Assembly: GCA_965153355.1 (NCBI GenBank)
Contig: OZ231127.1
Location: 88,536,001 to 88,600,000, forward strand
Origin: Flaccisagitta enflata
Lineage: Eukaryota > Chaetognatha > Sagittoidea > Aphragmophora
Length of the DNA: 64,000 nucleotides
Direction of reading: 5' to 3'
Shown here: piece by piece, positions 11,610-22,713 of the stretch
Layout: every line of letters starts with the position of its first letter
Position numbering within the stretch: position 1 is the first letter of the stretch
The notes under the pieces: model-generated
What the model was told of the DNA's origin: nothing
Database searches by the model: none
What the model saw: only the letters and a program-made list of their open reading frames with translations
Translations under genes and position numbers: made by a program

Positions 11610-12622
11610 CGACGACGACGACGACGAGTTTATGATGAAATTATTAGTTTGAAGCATCTACTAGTGTTTCCCCATCATTAACTCATATTTCCATTCGTCA
11701 GAACAATTGAAATATAGTTTAAGTACGTTACACTTATTTTCAGCCAATTGTCTTAAAATCTCGGAAATAGGGTCATTGTTCTACGTGGCCCACTCGATAC
11801 TACATGATTCACCGATTCTCTTTTCTCTTTTCACAGCGTAGAAAACTTGCTGATGGAGGTATATGAGAGGTAAAAATCCATGTAGGATTCCAAATCATGG
11901 AATACGACACAATATGAACTCATGTGACAAAATGGAACAAACGTCTTAAAAAAAACGGAAATAGGGTCGGTCTTGAAGCGAGAGAAAAAATGAGTTATGT
12001 GAAGGTTCTGACAAAATAAACGGTTGTCTTTGCTCACTTAGGCCCAGGTCTAGGGACTGGTATTGAAAAACGGCTTTAAATCACTGAATGATCCCCAGAA
12101 AAAAAAATAAAGTTAGTTGCATAGAGTTGACGTAATCAAAGCCTGTATGCCGTAGTTGATAATATATCTTTCAAGAAGAATATTTCGAGTAAAAATGAAG
12201 ATATCGCCATAATTTTTTTTTGATTTTTCTCTCATAGCCCAACAGAGATAGTAAGACGTCTTCTTTGATCCGTTGGAAGCTAAATAGGCTAGAAAATTAT
12301 GCATATCTATGTGTTACATATTTGTACACAATTTTTAGCAATAATCTAACATTATCTTGGACTGAAATAAAGGGAAAAATGTGATTATTTTAGAAAAATT
12401 TCGATGCATACACTCAAATACGGACTTGGTGAATTGTTTCGGGCACATGAAACCACTTGGAGGATTAATCGGTACCTGAGACGGCAGAAAATAGCAAAAA
12501 AATTACCTTAACCCCCTGACAAAAAATTTAACCTTTGGTCTCGTTTCATGTCATAGTTCCATTTTCAACTCGAAGGTATTTGCCTCGAAAAGCTCTATAT
12601 GAAGCCACCTCGAGAATCTTAG

Positions 12623-12700
<78 letters not shown>

Positions 12701-13030
12701 TCTTATTCTGAAGTGAATTAAACATGAACCGTCCACCTGTTCAGAATTAAGGCCATGTCTACAGTATTTTCTACATGTCAATTACAAAAAGACGAATATT
12801 TCGGCCTCAACTCAACTGGTCATTTGCCTCATTAAATGTAATTGCGTCCAACTGTTTGGCCACCTCTTAAAATGTAATCGTTCTCTAGCCTGTAGAAAGA
12901 GACGATTCATTAATCCGTTTAAACAATAGTTGCAACATCAAACATGCTGGTAGTCCGGCGATAAGTTCTGCGAAGGGTTTGGTTATTGAAGTGTAAGTGG
13001 GCAGTTTCCCTTTTGACTTAACTCCGGAAT
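11610..13030. other. Unique DNA upstream of SLC44-like exon 1
   Basis: A CGA trinucleotide run (11605-11630), a CT array (12625-12698) and otherwise nothing recognised. The last 300 bp could hold the promoter and 5' UTR; no TATA box is obvious. Confidence 0.5.
12625..12698. repeat. (CT)n microsatellite
   Basis: Uninterrupted CT dinucleotides. Confidence 0.95.
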
Positions 13031-13036
13031 CGTAGA

Positions 13037-13113
13037 ATGGATGACGCGACGCTATTAGTCGAGTTTTCGGATAATGGACCTCTGCCTGACATCGCTTTGA
13101 GTCGTCAAAACAG
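13037..13113 (+). CDS. SLC44-like gene, exon 1 (start exon)
   Basis: ATG at 13037 opens 25 codons (MDDATLLVEF...) ending LSRQN plus two bases at a strong donor AG|GTGAGT. The alternative ATG at 13041 meets a stop within six codons. The phase fits only a downstream exon that supplies one base, which the exon at 19088 does. No other in-frame start is seen between the acceptor at 19087 and the conserved core. Assignment across a 5,974 bp intron is inference; a transcript would settle it. Confidence 0.62.
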
Positions 13114-14615
13114 GTGAGTCTTTGCTTTGTATCAGGTATTATCGGCGGCGATAAGGATGGTACTTCAACTACTCCAATTGGTAGCTGAAATAAACGAAAG
13201 AAAATATGTAAACCGGGTTAAAAAAATATCGTCGCGGATAGATGGGTAGGGAACTAGGGATGTACAATCCTCCTCTCCTCACTTAACTCCTGAATGTCAA
13301 ATCTTCAATCTTTTTAACCCAAACATGATGGTCCATTGGACCGACTGTGCGGACCAACGGACAGAGAAAGCCTCATTTGCATATAGATTCGCTTTCCGCG
13401 ACTAACAACTCCCTCAAAACTATGACGTTTTTGCTTCAATGGTTGTTTTAGTCGCGTTGCTATGCGGCCCTTTATACCCAGTTTGTCGGTCGGTCCGTCA
13501 TCACCTTCTAATTACTATTTAGTCACGTGCTACGCTACTCTACATTCCGCTATTTCGGTCGGTCGGTTGGTCCCCTTTTAACTTTTTTGGCGTTTTTGAG
13601 CTTTTTGGGCAGCGGCCCCGAAGGGGACGAAGTCCTGTAGAACACAGGGAGACTTTCGTTCGTCCGTTTGTTCCTCCGTCCGTTCGTTAGTCCCCCCCTT
13701 CATCAGACCCCTCAGGCCTCAAATCTGGCCTCTCAGGCCTCAAATCCAGCCTCTCAGATCTCAAATCTAGCCTCCCAGGCCTCAAATCTGGCCTCTCAGT
13801 TCTCTCAGGCCTCAAATCTGGCCTCTCAGGCCTCAAATCTGGCTTCTCAGGCCTCAAATCTGGCTTCTCAGGCCTCAAATCCAAATTCTCAGGCCTCAAA
13901 CCTGGCCTCTCAGGCCTCAAATCAGCCATCTAAACCTCAATTTATTGCTCCCAGGCTTCAAATCAGTCCTCTGGCCTTTCAAGCCTTAATCCAGCTCTCT
14001 CAAGCCTCAAGTCAGCCCTCTCAAGCTTCCAATCGGCATTCTCAGGCCTTATATCAGCCGTCTTAGATCTCAGTTTAGGCTCTTGAATGCCTTTAGTCAG
14101 CCCTCTATAGCATCTCATCCACTTCTTCAGGTAGGACGAACGAAAGTCCTCCTGTGTTCTACAGGACTTCGTCCCCTTCGGGGCCGCTGCCCTGCTTCCC
14201 CTCACTCTAATTCACAATCACTCAGAGCAGGGCAACGGGTATCGCTGACCACATATTGCCCTTGGGCGACCTGTTAAGTAGAGGTCGACCGAAGGTAGGT
14301 AAACCGAAGCCGAACCGGAGCCGAAGTTGACAGTGACTAACTACCCGAAACCGAAACCGAAGTCAGAAACCGAAGTTACTTTTTTTTCAATTTTACGCAA
14401 CGCTACTTTGCTTTATCTGTCAGTTGGTCCCTATATTTCTTGGTTAGCATTTTTTAGTATTTTAAACTCACTGCTCTAACATAAATGCCACAGTGATCGC
14501 TACCCCTGCCTATCTGTATGCGACAAGAAAAAGCCTTCGTGTATCTGGCTATGTTTGATTATATTGAATAGAAAAAACAAAATCTTTCCCTTAATGCAAA
14601 AAAAAAGAAAGAGTT

Positions 14616-14692
<77 letters not shown>

Positions 14693-15190
14693 AAAAAGAA
14701 AAGAAGAAAGAAAGAGAGAATGAAGAAAAAAAAAGAGATATGGAGAAAAAACAGTAAAAGAAACATAAAAAAATATTATAAAAACAGGTATGGATATGAA
14801 TGATAAAAAAATGAAACTCATAAGAAAAAATACTCTGAAATTTTGTTTTCTTCATAGGTTGATAGGTTCAGTAAAAAGAATATTTTGTATTAAAGAAACA
14901 AAAATCAAATTAAATTTCATAAAAAGTCAATTTATTAACCTTTTTTTCAATCGTAACAGAAGATATAATGAAATATTGTTCATTAACATTAATTTTCAAA
15001 AAAACTTTGATATATATTTCTTTATTTCAAATCAACTTATAAAGAAAAAATAAGTCTTAGAATTTTTTCTTATAATTCTATTTTTAATCATTTATATTTG
15101 TACCTGTTTTTAAGATATTTTTTCTTATTGTTTTTTTTACTATTTTTTTTTGTCCCTGTTTCTGTCTCTCTAGCTCTCTGTCTCTCTCTC

Positions 15191-15251
<61 letters not shown>

Positions 15252-15411
15252 TGCATAAATGAAGCATTTTGCTTTCAAAAGAAAAATAATTTTAATTTTG
15301 ATTTTTGGGGCAGTGCCCTGACCCGAAGGTCGAAGCCGAAGTTAACCATCAGACGATCCCTAAACATGCACACACGCAAACACACACGCACACGCGCACA
15401 CACAAACACAC

Positions 15412-15507
<96 letters not shown>

Positions 15508-18500
15508 GCACTGTCATGGATTTAGTTACAAGCGAAGCATCAAGTCTCGATCGGCGATCTTCCCTTTTTAAGTGCGTCCTCGCACTTCTATAAGAGGTCA
15601 TGTCCGTTGGTCGGTTGGTGACGCAAACGTTTGAAATGCGCAAAACGGCTCATTCTGACGCATTTCTTCATTCCTATCACCTTTCATGCCTTACCACATT
15701 CATTTTCATTCGTTCATTCATTCATTCATTCAATTCATTCAGCCATTCATCAAAAACGTTCATTCACAAGTTCTTAATCAAGCGAGGCGCACTCATTGGC
15801 CTTCACTTGGCCTTGTTTTGATGAGGAAAGGAGGGATTGATCTCATTTGTAAAGGAAGCATGAGTAATGTAAATTTGTTAGGAAAAGGAAGAGTTGATGC
15901 ATGTTTTGTTGTGGAATCATCTTTCATGTTAGAGGGCAATTCCCGAGTCCCAATTTGCACGTTCGATAGGAAAAGTAAACAAAACATCAAACTTCGGTTT
16001 ATTGACCTACTGAATTCGGTGACCTACTGATCACTGACGACTCCGGATTCAGTGACGGAGCTGGGAGAGTAATCCGTACAGTAAAAACAGTTCGAACCGA
16101 ACGTTCGGTCGTTCTGTACTGTTAAGCTTAATGCTCCTGCTTAAATGCCCCAGTGACTTTCTTGAGCATTGCTCCTGCCCATCCGCACGCGACTTGGGTA
16201 GCCATGTATCCGTCTTGTTTCTTGCCATGTCGCTCTCATTCTTATTTCTCTATCCTTGATTACTGTTTCCTCCTTTCGTTTGTCATGTTCTTTTTAGTCG
16301 CGGACTAGCGACTCTATAAGAGGCTTTGTCTGTCCTTTGGTCGGTCGGTCGGTCCGTGGTGATCGAGTCGAAAAGTGGGAAAACACGCATTTCCGCCCCT
16401 GCCCACCCGCGACTGGTATTGGCCGTGTATCCGGCCTTGTTTTCATACCCATTCCTAACGCCTCATTATGAACAAATATCTGCACCTTTTTCTGACGTTT
16501 ACAAACGGGGTGAAGGAAGTTAAAGTTGAGTAACAACGCCCCCCCCCCCACATCAAAGGATTTAGAAATGGATAAATTTATGGATGGTGGGGGAAACAGG
16601 AGAAAAGAGCAGATAGAGTATTTGTTAATTTTGATACAGTTGAACGCCGCTTTAACGGATTCGCTAGCAATTAAGTTCCACTTAACTATGGCAAAATAAA
16701 AAGAAACAGTAAATTTCAAAAGGATATTGTGAGCTCATTTTTTAGAGCAGCTTTATAATTTTTTAGACCATGATCTATAGTTTGTCAAATTTGCTACCTA
16801 GCAAAAAAATCAGATCTTGAAAAAGTTGATTTTTGCGCTGTAGCATTGATTTTTGCAAAATTTGTCTATTGAACAATCAGTTTGGATCTAACTTTGAAAA
16901 TCAACTGTGAGCTCAATTTTTAGAGCAAGATCAAAATTTTTGAGATGGTGAAAGCATGTTGAATTTCTGACACAGTGAAAAAATCAGAACTAAAAAAAAA
17001 TCATTTTTGTAGCTGCAACATCATTTTTTATAAAATCGATTGAAGCTGGATGGTAAAATTACAAAAACATTTATTTAGAAATGATTTCAAATGTTCATCT
17101 TTTTAGTAGTTTCGTTTTTTTTTATATGGTGATAGTATGACAAGTTTTTGACACAGCAAAAAAATCAGAACTCAAAAAAGATTATTTTTGCACCGGTATC
17201 ATCAATTTATGTGAATAGACCTCCAATAAAAACTTTAGAACTGAGATCCAGTTTTGACAGATTTTGCAAGAATTGATGTAGAAGGTACAAAAATACACTT
17301 TATTGAATTCTGATTTCTTCGCTGTGTCAGAAATTTGACCTGCTTGATCTTGCTTTAAAAGCTGAGGACAATAAATTTTCAAAGTTGGATCTAAACTGAA
17401 ACCTTTTTGGTGATGGTTCAATTGGCAAATTTTGCATAACTCAATGCTGCAGGCGCAAAAATCAACTTTTTCAAGATCTGATTTTTTTACCATGTAGCAA
17501 ATTTAACAAACTATCTCAGTTTAAAAAATCTTAAAGCTGCTCTGAAAGATGAGCTCACAATATCAATATGAAAATTACTGACTTTTTAGACTTTTACGCG
17601 ACTCTACATCCTGTTATGTCGGTCGGTCTGTTGGTCCCCTTTTGACTTTTTCGGCGTTTTTGAGCTTTTTGAGCATACGGCTCCTGCCCAGATGCCCTGG
17701 TGACTTTCTCCAGCACTGCTCCTGCCCACCCACACGCGACTAGGGTAGCCATGTATCTGGCCTTGTTTTATTTTGCCATAGTTATAACTGATTCAAGTTT
17801 GTAGCGCTATCAATTTGTTGTTTTTTTTAATTTCCTGTAATAAAAATGGCAATAAATGATATATGCTTATAACAGATCAAACTTGTTTTTAGTCGGTTGC
17901 TGAGAGGGTGTGTCCCTTGATCCGTAAGTCTGTCTGTTTGTCCGTAAAACAAAAATTTGGTTGACACAAAGTTGGCTGGGAAAGTAATTCCTGAGCATTA
18001 CTGCCCTTGCCCAGCCTTATCGCAATTATCACATCCCCGCCCTCTCATTCACTGCCCCTGTCTACAGGTATTACTGCCTCAGCCTACCTGCAATTTACTA
18101 CTGTTTAAACGGCTTAGTTTGAGCAGGATTAAACTGTAGTAGAGCAGAGCCCCACAGTTACCGATGTTAAGAAATCATCAAATTTGTTATGTTATAGGCA
18201 GATTTCTGTTATTGCCAATGTTAAAGTAGAAAAAAATGACATGAGGGGATGAATATTTCATATTTGTTATAGACGGGTTTCTGTAAATCATGGGTTTAAT
18301 CGGGGTGTAACTGTATTATATAATGACATGATAACAATGGCTAAGAAAAAAACCGGACAACCTGCTTTGCTTATTTCTGCTTACCTAAAAGCTTGATCAA
18401 TAAAAAATTCATGACCACTAAAAAGATTTTTTAAAAATCTTTCTTATGCCACGTTGTTGGTATCTGTAGCTTTATTCGTTTATTCGTTTATTCGCATAGG

Positions 18501-20953
18501 TTTGAAGCAAAATATCTTCAATTGAAAAAGGGGCAAATATTGTTTTTTTTTTTCTATTGATATTTTTTGTCCTAATATTTTTCTTAATAATACATTAATA
18601 CAATCCAGAATTGTCACAATTGTCTCCAAAATAGCGCAAAGAACAATTTTTTTACTCAATGCGTTTAGTTTCTATGTTAAAACAAACAAAAAACATGACA
18701 ATTTTTTAATGAATTCTCAAATTCCTGAAAACCTGTCTTCATTCCTGTGCCATTTCTAAATGAATAAAGCTAGGACAACCAGCAACGTCTCTTTCAAAAG
18801 ATCTTTCGCAGAGCTTCAAAACAGTCACCAATTTTCCTTAGTTTTTCTCATTATTTGGGTGTAAAATACTGACAAACATGTCGTCCGGTTTTTGTTTTGG
18901 CCATGGTTAACATTGCATATGTTTACTGCATAACTGCAATATGATTTATAACTAATTAATCCCAAAATGTTAAGTTAAAGATTCTCAAACATAGATTGAG
19001 GAAGAAAATCTAAGGGGGTGGTGTGAATCGTGAAACACGAAAGCGACTCAAAAATGAAAAACCTGCCTTTACGTAATTCTGTCACAGCGCGAAGATAGAC
19101 GAGCAAAAGCGTAATGCGAGCGTGAGCAGCGGCGGTGGTGAAGCCGGTAGCGGTGGTGATGGCGGCGAAATTAAAACGAAACATGACGCCAACGGACAAA
19201 GCGAGACAGAGCAGAACGAAACGGAAACAAATGAGCAACACACGGAAGGAAATTCAGCGAAGGAAAAAGACAAGTTTATCGACGACGTTAGAGTCGATGA
19301 AAACGTGAAAAACAACGACAACGACGTCGACGAAGAAAAGGCTTCTTCCGGAAAATGTCAGCGTCATTGCCGCGCCTTTTGGATGTCGGCCTGCGCCGAC
19401 TGCTGCTGCTGCTGCGGCGCGGAACAAGAAGACGACGAAAATCGCGCCAATTGGCTGGACAAAAAGCGGGCGAGCGTCACTTGTACCGACATCCCGACTT
19501 TAGTCATCTTCATCATCTTCCTCCTGATATCCATCGTCGTGTCCATCATGGCCGTGATTAAAGGCAATCCTCTGCGTTTGTATTACGGCTTCGACTCCTT
19601 CGGCAACACGTGCGGCGCCAACAACGGCAGCGGATTATTCGACAACGCCAAAGTCGGCGACTACTCTCTTAGCGGGCTCAACATGACCAACAAAAAGAAC
19701 GTCTTCTTCATGAACGCCCTTGAGCCGTTTTCTTCGATGAAGTTGTGCGTCGAAAAGTGTCCCTACGAAACGATTGCTATGCCGTGTAATAAAATCACTT
19801 GCGGCATAGCGACTCACTATTACGATACACAAGTAAAACTGTGCCGTTACGACATCGAACCCAAGAACTACAAAAACCTAAAAAAACACGAGTTTGGCGT
19901 CGGTGGCCCTTGCCCGGCGTGGCCCGTGGTGGGGTCTTCCCCTATCATGCATCGATGTATGCCCGAGATAGGTCAAACCGTAATTCGCGAAATCTTCTCC
20001 TTTATCGTCAGTTCCGTCACCAACTCGGAGTTGTTTCAGAGCCTCCTCGCGGCCGTGGTGGGCAACGCCCTGCCTTTGCTGCTGCTCTTCATCGGCGCCA
20101 TTCTCATGTCATTTCTCGTCATCGTTCTCATATATCTCATCACTTCCGTCATTTTCTGGGTTCTCCTCTCTCTCGCCGGCGTCGGCATTATCACCGCCAC
20201 TTCGCTCATATGGTACCAATACGATCTGCACCTGAAAGGCAACGGCACCACTTTGAAAATGCCCATTACCGAGTGGGAATACGCCTCAGAAAAGGCGTTT
20301 CTCATCTACGGTATTCTCGCCACGGGATTCGCCGTCGTCTTTTTCGTCGTCATCATCGTCACTTTTAAGAAAATCAAAATCGTCATCGAGATGTTCAACA
20401 AATCGGGGAAGATTCTCATTTCGTCTCCGTTGGTGTTGTTCGTTCCGATGCTCACATGCGCTTGCTTGCTTTGTTTTTGCTTTATTTGGTCGGTTAGTTT
20501 TCTGTCGCTCGTCACCGCCGGGGAATCCCACGTGAACGCCACTTCCGGTTTCGTGTATCGCGAGGCGGATAAGTGGTTACGCGGCGCGTGGTGGTTTCAC
20601 GGGTTTTGCTTCTTCTGGTTCTCTCAATTCATTCTCGATTGTCAACACGTGGTCGTCGCCGGCGTCGTCTCAAATTATTTCTTCCAAAAGGATAATCGTT
20701 GCATCGTGTTTCCGGTGTTATGTTCCATTTGGAATCTGCTGCGTCGTCATCTCGGTTCCGTCGCCTTCGGTTCCATCGTCATCACTCTCTGGCGTATCCC
20801 GAAATATTTGCTACGAATCGTCAAAATCAAAATGCCCAACTTGTACGAGCCGCAGGTGAATAGAAACGGATACGCCATGGTCACCATCGAGAGGGATGAT
20901 TTCTTCAAGGCAGCCGCCAAAGCCGAAGCGCGTCTCATTCTCAAATCCGTGCA

Positions 20954-21036
<83 letters not shown>

Positions 21037-22083
21037 CGCACACAAACACAGTACACTTGGTATGATAGAGATTGGGAAAAAGTCTTCGTTTTCCTATTAT
21101 TTCTCCTACTCTTCTTTTTCCACCGTTTCTTCTGCTTTACATACTCAGCCATTTTTTTCCATTTTTAATATTTTTCTTTTTTTTCAATTTTTCTTATATT
21201 CATCATTTCTCTTTTTCTTCTTCTTTTATTTCTCCTTCTTATTCTCCTTTTATTTCTTCTTCGTTTTCTTCTTTTTCGTCTGCTACTTGTTCACCTACCA
21301 TTTTTCCTCCTCCTCCTCCTCCTCCTCCATCTCTTATTTACCTTCTTTTTCTTCCTCTTTATCTTCTTCTTCTTCTTTTTCTTCTTCTTCTTCTTCTTCT
21401 TCTTCTTCTTCTTCTTCTTCTTCTTCTTCTTCTTCTTCTTCTTCTTCTTCTTCTTCTTCTTTTGCTTCTTCTTTTGCTTCTTCTTCTGCTTCTTCTTTTC
21501 AAAAATGTTCTTTTTTCTCATCTTTTCTCGGTTTTATATTTCTCTTCCTTTATTTCTTCTTTTTCTCCTTATTCTTTTTAGTTGCGGACACGCAACTCTA
21601 CAAGAGGCTTTGTCCGTCCGTCGGTCCGTCAGTCGGTCCGTCGGTCCGTCCGTAACCATCGAGTCGAAAAGTGGGAAAACAAGCATTTCCGCCCCTGCCC
21701 ACCCGTCCGCAACTGATGGCCGTGTATCCGGCCTTGTTTTTCTTCTACTTGTTCGTCGACTACTCGTTTCCTCCTTCTCTTCTTAATCTTTTTCTTTTTA
21801 GTCGCGGACAAGCGACTCTATAAGAGGCTTTGTCCGTCCGTCCGTCCGTCCGTCCGTCCGTCCGTCCGTCCGTCCGTCGGTTGGTTGGTTGGTTGGTTGG
21901 TTGGTCTGTCACGCTCGAGTCGAAAAGTGGGAAAACACGCATTTCCGCCCCTGCCCACCCGTCCGCGACTGGTATTGGCCGTGTATCCGGCCTTGTTCTT
22001 TCTCTTATTCAAGATTATTCTTCTTCTCCTTCTTCTCTTCTTCTTCTTCTTCTTCTTCTCCTTCTTTTCAACTACCTGAAATG

Positions 22084-22134
<51 letters not shown>

Positions 22135-22713
22135 CCCCCCCAAAAAAAAAAGGTGAAAGCGCTGAACACGATCGGTGATTTCGTCCTCGTCGTGGGCAAA
22201 GTTCTCGTCACTTCCTGCATGACCGTCGCGGGCTTTTGCTGGTTCAAATCTCAGCCGGAAAACGGATACTTCTTCGTCATTCCCGTCTTTATGACGTCCG
22301 TCTTCTCCTACTTTATCTCCCACTCCTTCATGTCCATCTACGAAGCGGCCGTGGACACACTGCTGCTGTGTTACTGCGCCGACGAGGTCAACACTTCCGC
22401 CGCGGATGGCATCATCGGCGAGGCTGTGACCAAATTCAACGAAATCGACGACGAAGATGAGAAGAAGAAGAAAGAAAGGAAGAAGAAAGGCGAGGATCTG
22501 TTAAACAGAATCAAAAGCGGAGGAAAAGAGGAGAATGAGCAGCAACAACGACTGCAACCATCCTCGACGACGACGCCGGAAGAAGTTGCCCGCGAGGTAT
22601 CGCCTCATCAGACCAAAAATACCACTGAAGCTATTGGGCAGGATGATTTTCAGGTTGTCGTTGAACAAAACATGGAATCCAAAATTCCGGTTCAGGAGAG
22701 TGGCCGGTTTTAA
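13037..22713 (+). CDS. SLC44 / choline transporter-like protein (3 exons)
   Basis: Coding exons are 13037-13113, 19088-20954 and 22153-22713, giving 834 codons plus TAA. Phases agree at both junctions: exon 1 ends AG|GTGAGT with two bases carried, and exon 2 starts after TTCTGTCACAG with the one base needed. The protein has an acidic, Ser/Gly/Asn-rich N-terminus, a cysteine cluster CADCCCCCG (about 128-136), then CTDIPTLVIF (about 158-167) opening TM1, followed by NPLRLYYGFDSFGNTCG, the family signature after TM1. A large cysteine-rich extracellular loop with NGS and NMT sequons (about 205, 224) precedes roughly nine further membrane segments (about 347 to 705). The SLC44 family acts at plasma or mitochondrial membranes and some members carry choline or ethanolamine; substrate here is inferred only. 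Both tails are longer than in typical 650-710 residue members; the C-tail is Lys/Glu-rich then Gln/Ser/Thr-rich. I cannot name the orthologue. Confidence 0.88.
13606..14278 (+). mobile_element. Family C1 element, second copy
   Basis: Same ends as the 10.9 kb copy (13606 and 14190) and the same tail to 14278. Its minisatellite shares the unit but has a different unit order. It directly follows a truncated family A element (13515-13605). Confidence 0.82.
14610..14690. repeat. (GA)n microsatellite
   Basis: GA dinucleotides with an AAA interruption, followed by purine-rich DNA to 14770. Confidence 0.93.
15175..15505. repeat. (CT)n and (CA)n microsatellites
   Basis: CT array to 15246; CA/CACG array 15365-15508; unique DNA between. 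Confidence 0.93.
15565..15745 (+). mobile_element. Family A class 4 with short (CATT)n tail
   Basis: TTTTTAAGTGCGTCCTCGCACTT hairpin (15566-15588), GGTCATGTCCGTTGG, then TTTGAAATGCGCAAAACGGC and CATTCATT tail. It directly follows a (CA)n tract and unique DNA. Confidence 0.78.
16130..16441 (+). mobile_element. Family A tail fragment (16130-16221) and complete copy (16291-16441)
   Basis: The fragment keeps GCTCCTGCCCATCCGCACGC to GTATCCGTCTTGTTT. The complete copy has GTCGCGGACTAGCGACTCTA, GAGGCTTTGTCTGTCC, and a shortened stem complement CCCGCGACTGG. Confidence 0.75.
16685..17782. mobile_element. Family F element, copy 1
   Basis: Ends ACTATGGCAAAATAAAA and TTTTATTTTGCCATAGT with TA on both sides. 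Inside is a long foldback (about 16725-17565) whose arms share TCAGATCTTGAAAAAGTTGA and its reverse complement, built from several repeats of AAAAAATCAGAACT-like units, followed by a nested family A element at 17581-17770. Confidence 0.68.
17581..17770 (+). mobile_element. Family A element nested in family F copy 1
   Basis: Body CGTTTTTGAGCTTTTTGAGC and CACACGCGACTAGGGTAGCC; the 5' stem is partly lost. The end CCTTGTTTTATTTT abuts the family F terminus. Confidence 0.75.
17885..18090 (+). repeat. Diverged family A-like sequence
   Basis: TTTTTAGTCGGTTGCTGAGA, a GTCCGTAAGTCTGTCTG run and a GCCCTTGCCCAGCC block are present; the 3' end is not recognisable. Confidence 0.4.
19088..20954 (+). CDS. 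SLC44-like gene, exon 2 (main membrane domain)
   Basis: Open from the acceptor (pyrimidine-rich tract then CACAG) through 622 full codons to CAG|GTGAGA. There is no in-frame ATG until beyond the N-terminal tail, so the exon is internal. GC content and codon use differ sharply from flanking AT-rich repeat. The exon holds the cytosolic acidic tail, the cysteine cluster, TM1, the large loop and most membrane helices. Its reading frame runs past the splice site only into a GA microsatellite, which is not coding. Confidence 0.9.
21575..21740 (+). mobile_element. Family A element (GTTGCGGAC stem) in SLC44 intron
   Basis: TTTTTAGTTGCGGACACGCA, expanded GTCC/GTCG run, GAGTCGAAAAGTGGGAAAAC, and the matching GTCCGCAACTGATGG. 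Confidence 0.85.
21795..21998 (+). mobile_element. Family A element (GTCGCGGAC stem) in SLC44 intron
   Basis: Nearly identical body to the copy 55 bp upstream, but with C instead of T in the stem and G instead of A in the complement (GTCCGCGACTGG). The tetranucleotide run is long: eleven or so CCGT then six GGTT units (21829-21904). Confidence 0.85.
22153..22713 (+). CDS. SLC44-like gene, exon 3 (last membrane helices and tail)
   Basis: The exon begins VKALNTIGDF after a CT tract, C9 and A10 run ending AG. It encodes two closing membrane segments (about residues 655-677 and 683-705), the SISLYE-like stretch SFMSIYEAAVDTLLLCYCAD typical of the family end, and a charged tail ending ESGRF before TAA. 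No canonical AATAAA lies close downstream; one at about 23452 is the nearest I see. Confidence 0.9.
   Translation: MKALNTIGDFVLVVGKVLVTSCMTVAGFCWFKSQPENGYFFVIPVFMTSVFSYFISHSFMSIYEAAVDTLLLCYCADEVNTSAADGIIGEAVTKFNEIDDEDEKKKKERKKKGEDLLNRIKSGGKEENEQQQRLQPSSTTTPEEVAREVSPHQTKNTTEAIGQDDFQVVVEQNMESKIPVQESGRF

Larger units (their letters stand above)
14280..19087. other. Remainder of SLC44-like intron 1
   Basis: Besides the repeats listed, 14280-14360 has CCGAAACCGAA repeats, 14780-15130 and 18100-19080 are AT-rich unique DNA. No exon-like block with good splice sites was found. Confidence 0.5.
20955..22152 (+). other. Last intron of SLC44-like gene, repeat-filled
   Basis: The 1,198 bp intron starts with a donor that runs directly into (GA)n (20957-21022) and ends with (CT)n (22087-22129), C9 and A10 before AG. 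Between lie a T/C-rich stretch with a (TTC)n array (about 21361-21480) and two complete family A elements (21575-21740 and 21795-21998), both in the sense direction. The GA and CT arrays are complementary and sit at opposite intron ends. Confidence 0.85.
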
